Shown here: in pieces, positions 28,704-38,800 of the stretch
Numbering within the stretch: the stretch's first letter is position 1
How the letters are laid out: each line of letters begins with the position of its first letter
NCBI GenBank assembly: GCA_001604565.1
Contig: LVBV01000018.1
Location: forward strand, 102,458-166,457
Direction: 5' to 3'
DNA: 64,000 bases
From: Puniceicoccales bacterium Verruco_01
Lineage (GTDB): Bacteria > Verrucomicrobiota > Verrucomicrobiia > Opitutales > Oceanipulchritudinaceae
Made by a program: the position numbers and the translations under genes
Notes under the pieces: model-generated
Seen by the model: the letters and a program-made list of their open reading frames with translations, nothing else
Told to the model about the DNA's origin: nothing
The model's database searches: none

Positions 28704-28855
28704 GTCCGGCCACTCAAGAACGGCAAGTCAAACCGGACAGGTGGCCGTAGCAAAGGACAGGCGGCGCACGTCCTCAACCATCACCGCGGAACAGGAAGAC
28801 GCGCGCCGAAACCTTTGAAACCAGCTCCCATCTTTCGGAACGCAGCGTCAGCAGG

Positions 28856-29716
28856 TCACTTCTTAATGCAAAAACGCCCTGGAGACACCCCGAAACATTT
28901 TCGGAAGACCCGGGAGAAATGGAACACGTCCGCGTACCCGATCTCGGCGGCGGCCTGTTTCACCGGGATGTTGTTCTGAAGCAGGAGCTGAGCCGCGTGA
29001 TCCATTTTCAGACGGTCGAGAAAGGCTTTCGGGGACTCGCTGGCGAAACGGGCGAAGAGACGCGAAAGGTACGCCGGGGAGACACCGCACGCCTCCGCCG
29101 CAGAGGAAAGGCTGGTCAGTTGCAGATAATTTTCGGACAGGTAATTGCGGCATCGTTCAAACGACTTTCTGGCCTGGGTGATCTGCACGTCCCCGCCAAG
29201 ACTGACCGGCAGGCGGACCAGAATCAGCTCCAGTGTCATGCGCGCCAGCTGGCTACGGGAGGCAACATCGAGGAATCGAATCTCCACAAGCTGGTCAAAA
29301 AGTTCCCGGAGCCAGCGGTGCTGTGCGACCATGCCGTAACGCCCCGGCTCAAGTCCCGTGCACCGGAGAAGTTCTAGGGCCGAGCTGCCCGAGAAATCAA
29401 CGAAATACTTGGAGAGCCAGCTTTTGCACAATGGGCGCAGGGAATAGGAAAGCCCCGGACCGTAACTGAAGACCGCGCCGGGGCCGATGCGACACTTTCC
29501 CTGCGGCGTCGTCAGTTCCCAGTCACCGGAGGCGACGTATTCAAGCGCGAGGCAAGGGAAATCCGTCCGGTCGATCCGGTATTCCGCGCTGCAATCCTCC
29601 CATCCCGCGCAGACGACCTTCAGTTCCTCCCGGGGGGATTCGCCGCCTTCCGGGATCAGGTAGAAACCACGGTTGACCTGCTTGGAAAGAAAGGCAGGCG
29701 CTTCGGGCTTTTCCAT
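28856..29716 (-). CDS. AraC-family transcriptional regulator
   Basis: Sugar-type AraC regulator, 286 aa. The N-terminal half is a cupin-like sensor (PCLALEYVASGDWELTTPQG, IGPGAVFSYGPG). The C-terminal ~100 residues hold two helix-turn-helix motifs: LSSAAEACGVSPAYLSRLFA and VKQAAAEIGYADVFHFSRVF, followed by RKCFGVSPGRF. It is divergent from the aldo/keto reductase that opens the fucose-type cluster, with 98 nt between starts, so it probably controls that cluster and responds to a sugar. The ligand is inferred from context only. Confidence 0.92.
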   Translation of the reverse strand: MEKPEAPAFLSKQVNRGFYLIPEGGESPREELKVVCAGWEDCSAEYRIDRTDFPCLALEYVASGDWELTTPQGKCRIGPGAVFSYGPGLSYSLRPLCKSWLSKYFVDFSGSSALELLRCTGLEPGRYGMVAQHRWLRELFDQLVEIRFLDVASRSQLARMTLELILVRLPVSLGGDVQITQARKSFERCRNYLSENYLQLTSLSSAAEACGVSPAYLSRLFARFASESPKAFLDRLKMDHAAQLLLQNNIPVKQAAAEIGYADVFHFSRVFRKCFGVSPGRFCIKK

Positions 29717-29756
29717 GCGGGATTAGGTAAAATTCGTCCATACTCCTGTCAAGCGC
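29717..29756 (-). promoter_or_regulatory. Candidate araC-family gene promoter in the divergent intergenic region
   Basis: On the minus strand TTGACA is followed after 17 nt by TACCTA, then 7 nt to the ATG at 29716. The -35 is a consensus match and the -10 is poor. On the other strand TATGAT at 29785-29790 could serve the aldo/keto reductase. No clear direct-repeat operator is evident. Confidence 0.4.
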
Positions 29757-29814
29757 GTCCATGTCCCGGTGTGGCGAAACATGTTATGATCCGCCAGCAC
29801 CCTTTCTCTACCCC

Positions 29815-30822
29815 ATGACAGAGAAGATCGACCCCGCTTCCGTAACGCGCCGGGAGATGCCGAAGGGCTCCATGCCCATGATCGGCCTAGGCACCTTCGG
29901 CTCGGACCACGTCACTCCCGCAAAGATGGCAGAAGCCGTCCTTTTCGCCGCCGAGGTCGGCTACCGGCACTTCGACTGCGCGGAGGTGTACGGCAACGAG
30001 AAGGAACTCGGCGGCGCCTTCCGCCAGATCCTCGCGGGCGGGGTGAAGCGCGAGGACCTCTGGATCAATTCCAAAGTGTGGAACAACCACCACAGGCCCG
30101 ATGAGGTTGTCGCGGCGTGCGAGCGCTCGCTGGAGAATCTTGGGCTGGATTACCTCGACCTTTATTTCGTCCACTGGCCCTTCCCGAATTTCCATCCGCC
30201 GGGCTGCACGGTGGATTCCCGCAGCGCGGACGCCCGTCCCTACATCCACGCGGACTTCATGAAGACGTGGGAGGCGATGGAGTCGCTTCTGGCGCGCGGG
30301 CTCGTCCGCAACATCGGCACCTCGAACATGACGGTGCCCAAGCTGAAGATGTTATTGCGCGACGCTTCGGTGAAGCCCGCCTGCAACGAGATGGAGCTGC
30401 ATCCGCACTTCCAGCAAGCGGAACTGTACGATTTTGTGGAGGATCAGGGGATCGCGATCATCGGTTACTGCCCGATCGGCAGCCCCGGACGCCCGGAACG
30501 CGACCGCACGCCCGAGGACACAGTGGACCTTGAAGACCCGGTGGTGGTGGAGATCGCGAAGGCGCACGGGATTCATCCCGCCGCCGTGTGCCTCAAGTGG
30601 GCCGTCCAACGCGGCCACGCGCCGATCCCGATGTCCACCAATCCCAAGAACATCGCTGCGAACCTCCGCGCCGTAACGGAGGACCCGCTCACGCCCGCCG
30701 AGATGACGGCGCTCTCCCGCATCGACCGCCGCTGCCGCCTCGTCAAGGGGCAGGTCTTCCTCTGGCAGGGCGCGAAGGGCTGGGAGGATCTCTGGGACGA
30801 GGACGGGACCATCGCCCGATAA
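29815..30822 (+). CDS. Aldo/keto reductase
   Basis: NAD(P)H-dependent (beta/alpha)8-barrel oxidoreductase, 335 aa. The catalytic tetrad can be read in order: D and Y in FDCAEVYGNEKELG, K in INSKVWNNHH, H in DLYFVHWPF. The cofactor region near the C-terminus (APIPMSTNPKNIAANL) is also typical. I chose MTEKIDPASV at 29815; the earlier GTG/ATG adds a poor N-terminus. As first gene of a cluster with fucU and fucP it may oxidise L-fucose (some bacterial L-fucose dehydrogenases are AKRs) or reduce lactaldehyde. This is inference. Confidence 0.9.
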   Translation: MTEKIDPASVTRREMPKGSMPMIGLGTFGSDHVTPAKMAEAVLFAAEVGYRHFDCAEVYGNEKELGGAFRQILAGGVKREDLWINSKVWNNHHRPDEVVAACERSLENLGLDYLDLYFVHWPFPNFHPPGCTVDSRSADARPYIHADFMKTWEAMESLLARGLVRNIGTSNMTVPKLKMLLRDASVKPACNEMELHPHFQQAELYDFVEDQGIAIIGYCPIGSPGRPERDRTPEDTVDLEDPVVVEIAKAHGIHPAAVCLKWAVQRGHAPIPMSTNPKNIAANLRAVTEDPLTPAEMTALSRIDRRCRLVKGQVFLWQGAKGWEDLWDEDGTIAR

Positions 30823-30858
30823 CCCTTCTTTCACGCCAACTCACCTTTCGACAACCGT

Positions 30859-31938
30859 ATGAGCACATCCATTCCCGACCGCATGCTGGGTGCCATTCTG
30901 CCCGGCGACAGTACGACAGTTCTACGCGAGTATCCGGTGGCCAAGCCCGGGCACGGCGAGGTTCTCCTGCGTGTCAAGGCCTCCACCATCTGCGGGTCCG
31001 ACATCCGCTGCATCTACCACGAGCACCTTGGCAAGGGCCCGGAGGGGTACCAGGGCGTGATCGCGGGCCACGAGTCCGCGGGACAGGTCGTGGCCGTGGG
31101 TCCCGGCTGCCGGGGCTTCAGGGAGGGCGACCGCGCCATCGTCTATCACATTTCCGGCTGCGGCCTGTGCAACGACTGCCGCCGCGGCTACATGATCTCC
31201 TGCACGGATCCCGTCTATCGCCGCGCCTACGGCTGGCAGCGCGACGGCGGCATGGCGGGATACCTTCTTGCCGAAGAGAAGGACCTTGTCCGCCTTCCCG
31301 ACGAACTGACGTACGCCGACGGCGCGCAGGTGGCCTGCGGCTTCGGCACGGTGTACGAGGGTCTGGAAAAGATCGGCATCTCCGGCAACGACGCAGTGCT
31401 CATCACGGGCCTCGGCCCGGTGGGGCTTGCGGCGGCGGCACTTTGCAGGGCCCTCGGCGCGCGCAAGATCATCGGCGTGGACGGCATCAAGGAACGCCTC
31501 GACATCGCAAAGAACCTGAATCTCTGCGACGAGGTGCTGACCGCCGGTCCCGACAACGAGAAACAGGTCCGCTCGCTCACGAAGGGCATGGGCGTCGAAA
31601 GGGCCGTGGAATGCTCCGCTAACCCCGCCGCGCGCAACACGGCGATCCGCGCCGTGCGCAAGTGGGGGAAGATGGTGATGCTCGGCGAAGGCGGCCCGAT
31701 GAGTTTAAATCCCTCGCCCGACATGATTCACGACCAGAAGACCCTTTACGGGAGCTGGGTGACAAGCACATGGAAGATGATGGAGCTCACCGAGCGCCTC
31801 GTGGAATGGAACCTCCATCCCGCCGAACTCATCAGCCACCGTTTTGACCTCGACCACGTGGCCGACGCCTACAAACTCATGGCCTCGGGCAAGTGCGGCA
31901 AGGTTGCAGTGTGCTTCGACGAGGAACTCCAACACTAA
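30859..31938 (+). CDS. Zinc-dependent MDR alcohol/polyol dehydrogenase
   Basis: Medium-chain dehydrogenase, 359 aa. The catalytic zinc site is seen at CGSDIRCIYHEHLG and GHESAGQVV. The structural zinc loop has four cysteines (CGLCNDCRRGYMISC). The Rossmann motif is ITGLGPVGLAAA, followed by VDGIKERLDIAK. The acid after the second strand (IGVDG) suggests NAD preference. It is 36 nt downstream of the AKR and 12 nt upstream of fucU, so it is in the same operon. A sugar or L-threonine/propanediol-type substrate is possible; the context favours L-fucose or a product of it. Confidence 0.9.
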   Translation: MSTSIPDRMLGAILPGDSTTVLREYPVAKPGHGEVLLRVKASTICGSDIRCIYHEHLGKGPEGYQGVIAGHESAGQVVAVGPGCRGFREGDRAIVYHISGCGLCNDCRRGYMISCTDPVYRRAYGWQRDGGMAGYLLAEEKDLVRLPDELTYADGAQVACGFGTVYEGLEKIGISGNDAVLITGLGPVGLAAAALCRALGARKIIGVDGIKERLDIAKNLNLCDEVLTAGPDNEKQVRSLTKGMGVERAVECSANPAARNTAIRAVRKWGKMVMLGEGGPMSLNPSPDMIHDQKTLYGSWVTSTWKMMELTERLVEWNLHPAELISHRFDLDHVADAYKLMASGKCGKVAVCFDEELQH

Positions 31939-31950
31939 CCGCACCCCGTC

Positions 31951-32379
31951 ATGCTCAAGGGAATCCATCCCGCCATCAGTCCGGAACTTCTCAAGGTCCT
32001 TTGTGAAATGGGCCACGGCGACGAGATCATCCTCTCCGACGCCCATTTTCCCGGACACACCGTGAACGCCCGCGTGATCCGCGCGGACGGCCTTTTCGTC
32101 GCCACGCTTCTGGACGGCATCATCCCGCTCTTCGAGCTGGACAGCTACGCCCCGCCGCTCGCCATGATGTCCGCAAGTCCGGGCGACACACTGGACCCCG
32201 CAGTCGAGGCGCGCTACATGGCCGCCATCCGCCGCCACGCACCCGGCGCCCCGGCGCCCGAGCACGTCGAGCGCTTCGCCTTCTACGAGCGCGCGAAGAA
32301 GGCCTATGCTGTTGTGCTGACGGGCGAGACGGCCAAGTACGGGAACCTCATCCTGAAAAAGGGTGTGACACCCGTTTGA
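31951..32379 (+). CDS. fucU: L-fucose mutarotase (RbsD/FucU family)
   Basis: Interconverts the alpha and beta anomers of L-fucose. The protein has 142 aa, the family length. The start [20 protein letters not shown] and the segment [15 protein letters not shown] with the catalytic His/Asp are characteristic of FucU rather than Rbs[29 protein letters not shown] is the family C-terminal block, seen here almost complete. It lies between the dehydrogenase and fucP. Confidence 0.95.
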   Translation: MLKGIHPAISPELLKVLCEMGHGDEIILSDAHFPGHTVNARVIRADGLFVATLLDGIIPLFELDSYAPPLAMMSASPGDTLDPAVEARYMAAIRRHAPGAPAPEHVERFAFYERAKKAYAVVLTGETAKYGNLILKKGVTPV

Positions 32380-32430
32380 CGCCCGGGCGGAAGCCCCTCC
32401 GCCTAATGTTCCTTCACCACTCCCCGCATC

Positions 32431-33783
32431 ATGGAAACCCCAGCAAGCTCCGCCGTACCCGCCCCCCAGTCCAGTTTGACAACCCCGCCCGCGACCATCG
32501 CGCGGACGTTCCTTGGCTCCTTCTGCCTTGTCACCTTTCTCTTCTCCCTGTGGGGGTTTGCCAACGACGTGACCAATCCCATGGTCGCGGCGTTCAAGAA
32601 CATCCTGCTCATCAGTAACTTCGAGAGTTCGCTCGTGCAGTTCGCCTTCTACGGCGGCTACTGTCTGATGGCGATTCCCGCGGCGCTTTTCATCAAGAGG
32701 TTCACCTACAAGAGCGGCATCCTGATGGGGCTGGCCCTCTATGCGGCGGGATGTCTCTTGTTCATCCCGGCGGGCATGATGACGGCCTTCTGGGCCTTCC
32801 TGCTTGCGTACTTCATCATGACCTGCGGTCTCTCGTTTCTCGAAACGAGCGCGAACCCGTACATCCTATCGATGGGCGACGAGCGCACCGCCACGCGCCG
32901 TCTCAATTTTGCGCAGGCCTTCAACCCGATGGGCTCCATCACGGGCATGTTCGTGGCGCAGATGATCATCCTCGCCAACCTGAACCCGACAAAAGAGGCG
33001 GAGCGCCGGGTTATCAGCCAGAACGATCCCTCCGCGTTCGACGCCATGGTGCAGCACGATCTTTCCGTCATCATCGGGCCGTACGTGACGCTGGGACTTG
33101 TCGTTCTGGCGGCGTTCATCGTCTTCGCCCTAGTGAAGCTTCCGAAAACCGCGGGCGAGGAGAACAACGAGATCGCCCTCATCCCAACCCTCAAACGACT
33201 CTTCCACAACAAACGCTACATCGAGGGCGTGGTGGCGCAGGCCTTCTACGTCGGCGCGCAGATCATGTGCTGGACCTTCATCATCCAGTACGCCATGAAC
33301 GAACTGGGCATGACGGCCAAGGAGGCGCAGGGCTACAACATCGTGGCGATGGCGATCTTCGTCTCCAGCCGCTTCATCTGCACCTACCTTCTCAAATACA
33401 TCACCCCGGGGCATCTGCTTCTGTATCTTGCCATGGGCGGCGCGACGCTTGTTCTGGGCGTCATGTTCGTGCCCGGGATGGCGGGGCTCTACTGCCTGAT
33501 CGGCGTCTCGGCGTGCATGTCTCTCATGTTCCCGACGATTTACGGCATCGCGCTCGACGGCCTCGGCGACGACGCCAAGCTCGGCGCGGCGGGCCTGATC
33601 CTCGCCATTGGCGGCGGCAGCCTCATGCCACCGATGCAGGGCGCGATACTGGACATGGACAACTTCGGTTTCCTTTCCAGTACCCGCGCCTCCTTCATCC
33701 TCTCCTTTGTCTGCTTTGTCGTCATCGCGATCTACGGCTACCGCGCCTTCGCGGTGCATCGCCCGCCCTCGGAAACCACATAG
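32431..33783 (+). CDS. fucP: L-fucose:H+ symporter (MFS permease)
   Basis: Major facilitator superfamily permease, 450 aa with 12 predicted helices. The segments FLFSLWGFANDVTNPMVAAF, QFAFYGGYCLMAIPAALFIK and TCGLSFLETSANPYILSMG match the FHS/FucP group, including the N and E residues of the sugar/proton site. Last gene of the AKR-ADH-fucU-fucP cluster, 51 nt after fucU. No fucose isomerase, kinase or aldolase gene is in the window. Confidence 0.93.
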   Translation: METPASSAVPAPQSSLTTPPATIARTFLGSFCLVTFLFSLWGFANDVTNPMVAAFKNILLISNFESSLVQFAFYGGYCLMAIPAALFIKRFTYKSGILMGLALYAAGCLLFIPAGMMTAFWAFLLAYFIMTCGLSFLETSANPYILSMGDERTATRRLNFAQAFNPMGSITGMFVAQMIILANLNPTKEAERRVISQNDPSAFDAMVQHDLSVIIGPYVTLGLVVLAAFIVFALVKLPKTAGEENNEIALIPTLKRLFHNKRYIEGVVAQAFYVGAQIMCWTFIIQYAMNELGMTAKEAQGYNIVAMAIFVSSRFICTYLLKYITPGHLLLYLAMGGATLVLGVMFVPGMAGLYCLIGVSACMSLMFPTIYGIALDGLGDDAKLGAAGLILAIGGGSLMPPMQGAILDMDNFGFLSSTRASFILSFVCFVVIAIYGYRAFAVHRPPSETT

Positions 33784-34144
33784 GGACGCACGAGCTTCGG
33801 TCTCTTCAACTGACGGTTCGTGCAAAGGAGGGACTTCCCGGCGGAAGTCCGACGAATTCATCCGCACGCCAGACGTGTTCGCACGACTGGAAAAACCCCT
33901 GCCAGGCCCGGCCACCCCTGTCCCACTCCCGCCACATTACCAGCCGTAACGATGCGATCATCACCCCGGCAGCGCCGCCCTCGTTGATACCCTTCGTAAC
34001 GAAAGACCATCAAAGCCGATTTTCATTCGCTCAACCCACACTCTCATGCTCCCCTTCTCGCGTTTCCTGACATCCCTCAATGCCGCACCCGCAACCGCTG
34101 GTGCGGAACAAATCAACCCCGGCAGGAATGCGCAAGGAAGCTCC
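33784..34144. other. Intergenic region after fucP
   Basis: About 360 nt. It is lower in GC than the genes around it and has no ORF that looks coding. It includes the upstream region of the acyltransferase. I see no strong terminator hairpin or promoter. Confidence 0.5.
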
Positions 34145-35308
34145 ATGCGGTCCGAGTCTCCACATCCGACGCATTCAGGCAGATATTACCGCCCCGAGCT
34201 GGACATTCTTCGTTTCCTTGCCTTCCTCTGCGTCTTTGTCACACATCGCCTTGATCTGGCGCGCTTCGATGAAGGGAGTCATTACTGGAGCTATCACATC
34301 AGCCTCGTGGGCGTGTTCGGGGTTCCCGTGTTTTTTCTCCTGAGCGCATTTCTGATCACGGAACTGCTGACCCGAGAAAGGGAGCAGACCGGGAAAATTC
34401 AACTTGGGGCATTTTACTTGAGACGCGCGCTGCGCATCTGGCCCCTCTACTTTTCCGTGTTCTTCGGGCTTGTCCTTTTGACACATTTGGTTCCCGCCTT
34501 CGGCTGTATTCCTTCCGAAACATGGCTTCCCTTTGGCCTGTTTGCCGGAAACTGGTACGTCAGCACGCATTTCTGGATTCCTTCCTATCCGGTTAACGCA
34601 CTATGGAGCATTTCCGTAGAGGAACAGTTTTATATTCTCATCCCGCTTCTTGCATGGTTTGGCGGCAACCGCGGGTTAAAAATCTTCAGCGTCGCCTGCA
34701 TCGTCGCGGCGTACGCCTTCATTGCTCTGTACGCCAGCCACCCCACCGCTGGCTTCAACAGCGAGTGGACCAACAGTTTCGTCCACTTTCAGTTCTTTTC
34801 GGCGGGAATACTGCTCTCCCTTTTCCTCAAGGGACGGCAGCCCCGCATGCCGATCGCAATCCGCATCCTGATGGCAGCCGCCACACTTGGATGCTGGCTC
34901 GCTGCCTCGCTTGTTTTCGGCATCAATGCCGACGCCCCGCATCTTTCCTCCATCCCCGCGGCACTATGTGGCTGGATGCTGGTGCTCCTCGGCGCGGTGT
35001 TACTGCTGTTGGGACTGCTGGGGACCCCCGACCGATTCATCCCCCGACCCATCGTCTATCTGGGCCGCATTTCCTACGGGCTCTACGTCTTCCACGCGAC
35101 CATGTATTTTCTCGTTTACTCGCTGTTCAAGGAGGCTCTCATGCGTTTGTGCGAATCACTCGGGATCGGTCCCTGGTGGGGCGCCGTCGGCATGGTCCTG
35201 TCGCTTGCCGCAACCATAGTGGTCGCTTCCCTGTCCTACCGGTACTTCGAACGCCCGTTCCTGAACCTGAAGAAGCGCTTCACAATCGTCCCTTCGCGCC
35301 CCGATTAA
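34145..35308 (+). CDS. Acyltransferase-3 family membrane protein (OafA/YrhL-like)
   Basis: Integral membrane O-acyltransferase, 387 aa with about ten hydrophobic helices. The N-terminal motif is RPELDILRFLAFLCVFVTHR with the conserved histidine. The family motif SISVEEQFYILIPLLAWFGG is near residue 155, and YLGRISYGLYVFHATMYFLV precedes the last helices. The enzymes acetylate or succinylate surface polysaccharides; the acceptor here is unknown. I chose the ATG at 34145 because AAGGAAG lies just upstream, one of the few clear SDs in this window, and the 34046 extension is not family-like. Confidence 0.88.
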   Translation: MRSESPHPTHSGRYYRPELDILRFLAFLCVFVTHRLDLARFDEGSHYWSYHISLVGVFGVPVFFLLSAFLITELLTREREQTGKIQLGAFYLRRALRIWPLYFSVFFGLVLLTHLVPAFGCIPSETWLPFGLFAGNWYVSTHFWIPSYPVNALWSISVEEQFYILIPLLAWFGGNRGLKIFSVACIVAAYAFIALYASHPTAGFNSEWTNSFVHFQFFSAGILLSLFLKGRQPRMPIAIRILMAAATLGCWLAASLVFGINADAPHLSSIPAALCGWMLVLLGAVLLLLGLLGTPDRFIPRPIVYLGRISYGLYVFHATMYFLVYSLFKEALMRLCESLGIGPWWGAVGMVLSLAATIVVASLSYRYFERPFLNLKKRFTIVPSRPD

Positions 35309-35800
35309 GCTGCGTTTTGAGATCCAGACGACCGGGGCAACGGCATTCATTTTCGGCGAAAAACAGATCGTGTGGAAAATCGAGATTCTCCGATCCGGAT
35401 GAGCAGCCTTTTCGCACAATAGACGCCTGCTTCCTGACGGAAGTCTTGTTACAATAAGCTCTTCCGACTTCGCGAGCAACCCTGGAGGTGGCTGGACTCG
35501 GCCACGTTTCTTAAGTCGCTTATTTCCAATGATTAAGCAACTCGTCGCTTTGCCAGTTTAGGCAGAGTTAATACCTTTGAGTCGATTCCAGTAGCGTTCG
35601 CGTGCCTGCGGTTCTCCGATTTTCATCGTTTTCGGGCCTCAAGCAGCCACTTTTTCCTCCTTTCTGTCGGTTCCATCCCCCACCCTCGGGTCATCAGCCC
35701 GGTAGTAGTAGTTGAGCAGCCCTCCGAGCTGTGCGCGTTTTACGATTTCACCCGTATTTCGGTAGGTTTGCGCCTCCGGTTCGATGCTCCGGTTGTCGAT
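35309..35800. other. CRISPR trailer-side region with possible decayed coding sequence
   Basis: About 490 nt without an intact gene, next to the old end of the array. On the minus strand a short frame reads into the terminal repeat and ends RAQLGGLLNYYYRADDP..., and a second peptide, MKIGEPQARERYWNRLKG..., follows it. Both look like scraps of coding sequence, perhaps of a transposase, but neither can be assigned. Confidence 0.35.
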
Positions 35801-38800
35801 GCCCTGATGGGGCCGCGGGGGTTGGCCCGCGGATGGAGGTGAGCAGGCTAGCAAGGCCCTCCATTTTCTCCTCGCTTCAATGGGGCCGCGGGGGTTGGCC
35901 CGCGGATGGACGACTCAAACTCCATAAGCGTCCCAACAAAGGGGCCGCTTCAATGGGGCCGCGGGGGTTGGCCCGCGGATGGAGGCGTTCAAGAGGTTCG
36001 CCCGCGAAGAGCTGTCGCCGCTTCAATGGGGCCGCGGGGGTTGGCCCGCGGATGGTCGCTCGAAGCCCCACGTCTACTACGTGCTCACAGGGCTTCAATG
36101 GGGCCGCGGGGGTTGGCCCGCGGATGGGCCACGAAGGCGGTCAATCGCCTGAAACAGGTCGCGGCTTCAATGGGGCCGCGGGGGTTTGCCCGCGGATGGC
36201 GCCGCTCTCGTCGCAGATCGGCAATCTGGCGCAGGCGCTTCAATGGGGCCGCGGGGGTTTGCCCGCGGATGGCGGTGTGAAAGCTGAGGCGATCCCTTGG
36301 CCGATCCCGATGCTTCAATGGGGCCGCGGGGGTTTGCCCGCGGATGGTTGTGTTTACCTAGAACAGGCAAAGCAAGAACAAATGCTTCAATGGGGCCGCG
36401 GGGGTTTGCCCGCGGATGGTCGACATCACTACTATCGACCATTTTTTGTTTTGTGTGCTTCAATGGGGCCGCGGGGGTTTGCCCGCGGATGGTTATTCCA
36501 TCGCGTCCGTGATTAGTGAATGCTGATAGTGCTTCAATGGGGCCGCGGGGGTTTGCCCGCGGATGGGAGGGCATCCGCCGTGTTCTGTGCGTTGTTGGCC
36601 GCCATGCTTCAATGGGGCCGCGGGGGTTTGCCCGCGGATGGGTGCATGTCAGAACCTAAGATTGCATCGAGCACGCCGCGCTTCAATGGGGCCGCGGGGG
36701 TTTGCCCGCGGATGGCATTCTCCGGAACGTTCGTCAGGCTCGTGCAGCCACGCTTCAATGGGGCCGCGGGGGTTTGCCCGCGGATGGGACGATCTGATCG
36801 GGCAGAACTTTAGCCCCTCCGATGCTTCAATGGGGCCGCGGGGGTTTGCCCGCGGATGGAAACAGATCGGCAATCTCGCTTCGGCGAATGCCGATCTGCT
36901 TCAATGGGGCCGCGGGGGTTTGCCCGCGGATGGTACCAGGGGGCTGAGCGCGTGCTGGCGCAAGTGGCGCGCTTCAATGGGGCCGCGGGGGTTTGCCCGC
37001 GGATGGCGCGATGGCGTGAAAATCCTTACTCCGTTCTGGCAGGCTTCAATGGGGCCGCGGGGGTTTGCCCGCGGATGGTGCCGCGATGGCGTGAAAATCC
37101 TTACTCCGTTCTGGCGGGCTTCAATGGGGCCGCGGGGGTTTGCCCGCGGATGGAGGCTGCGCTTGGTGTCCTTGTCCCCGCCGTCCGAGTAGCTTCAATG
37201 GGGCCGCGGGGGTTTGCCCGCGGATGGCATTTCTAGCGGGTCGGAAAGAAAAAATGCGCCCGCAGCTTCAATGGGGCCGCGGGGGTTTGCCCGCGGATGG
37301 TTTATCCTGGGCATATCTTAGTGGGGTTGGGTTATTGCTTCAATGGGGCCGCGGGGGTTTGCCCGCGGATGGCACAAGGGCGACAAGGGGGGATTCATCG
37401 AGACAGAAGAGCTTCAATGGGGCCGCGGGGGTTTGCCCGCGGATGGCGGGATGACGCCTTTTATGGCGCCGCCAAGCGAGGTGCTTCAATGGGGCCGCGG
37501 GGGTTTGCCCGCGGATGGTCCATCGGCGGAACGACCCATGCCATCGATTCCACGGTGCTTCAATGGGGCCGCGGGGGTTTGCCCGCGGATGGGTAATATT
37601 TGGCACCACTTCGGCACCACTCAACCGAGCTTCAATGGGGCCGCGGGGGTTTGCCCGCGGATGGTTTGCTGCCTATCCAGAGCATGAACCACCATTGCAG
37701 GCTTCAATGGGGCCGCGGGGGTTTGCCCGCGGATGGAAGATCAACCGCTTTCTTGCCGTCACCTGTAACTGTGCTTCAATGGGGCCGCGGGGGTTTGCCC
37801 GCGGATGGCTGAATGAGGCCGACGCGCTTCGCAAGGAGAACGAGGCTTCAATGGGGCCGCGGGGGTTTGCCCGCGGATGGTCCAAGAAAATCGCCTCATT
37901 CCGCAGTTTTGTGTGCGAGGCTTCAATGGGGCCGCGGGGGTTTGCCCGCGGATGGCGATTCCTGCAACAGAAACAGTCGATTCCTGCAACAGCTTCAATG
38001 GGGCCGCGGGGGTTTGCCCGCGGATGGCACGGTCACCGGCATCCTTCCCGAGGCCGAGGCGATCGGCTTCAATGGGGCCGCGGGGGTTTGCCCGCGGATG
38101 GACAGGTCCGCAGGATGCGGACGCTCTTGCGCTACGCTGCTTCAATGGGGCCGCGGGGGTTTGCCCGCGGATGGACCGGTCAGGAATCGACATATCCGGA
38201 TTATTATTCTCGTGCTTCAATGGGGCCGCGGGGGTTTGCCCGCGGATGGCTCGTTGGGTGCTCCTGACTCTGACGGTTGATCCAAAGCTTCAATGGGGCC
38301 GCGGGGGTTTGCCCGCGGATGGCATACTCAATACCATACGGAATGCACCATATAGCCAGCTTCAATGGGGCCGCGGGGGTTTGCCCGCGGATGGAGGCAA
38401 CTCTGACCGCTTGAGCTTCCGCAAGTTGACAATGCTTCAATGGGGCCGCGGGGGTTTGCCCGCGGATGGTCTGTTAATACGTCACACTTCTTCGCAGCCA
38501 TACTCGGCTTCAATGGGGCCGCGGGGGTTTGCCCGCGGATGGCATGAATATTACGGCTTGCCCGATTGGGTTTTAGACCGGCTTCAATGGGGCCGCGGGG
38601 GTTTGCCCGCGGATGGCCAATGAAAGTGTAAGCGCCGGTTGTGGTGTTATAAGCTTCAATGGGGCCGCGGGGGTTTGCCCGCGGATGGTCGCAGGCTTGA
38701 GACGAGGGAGTGGGAAGCGAAAGGCTTCAATGGGGCCGCGGGGGTTTGCCCGCGGATGGGTCAGATACTACGAACTTGAAGATCTCTGCTGGTTGCTTCA

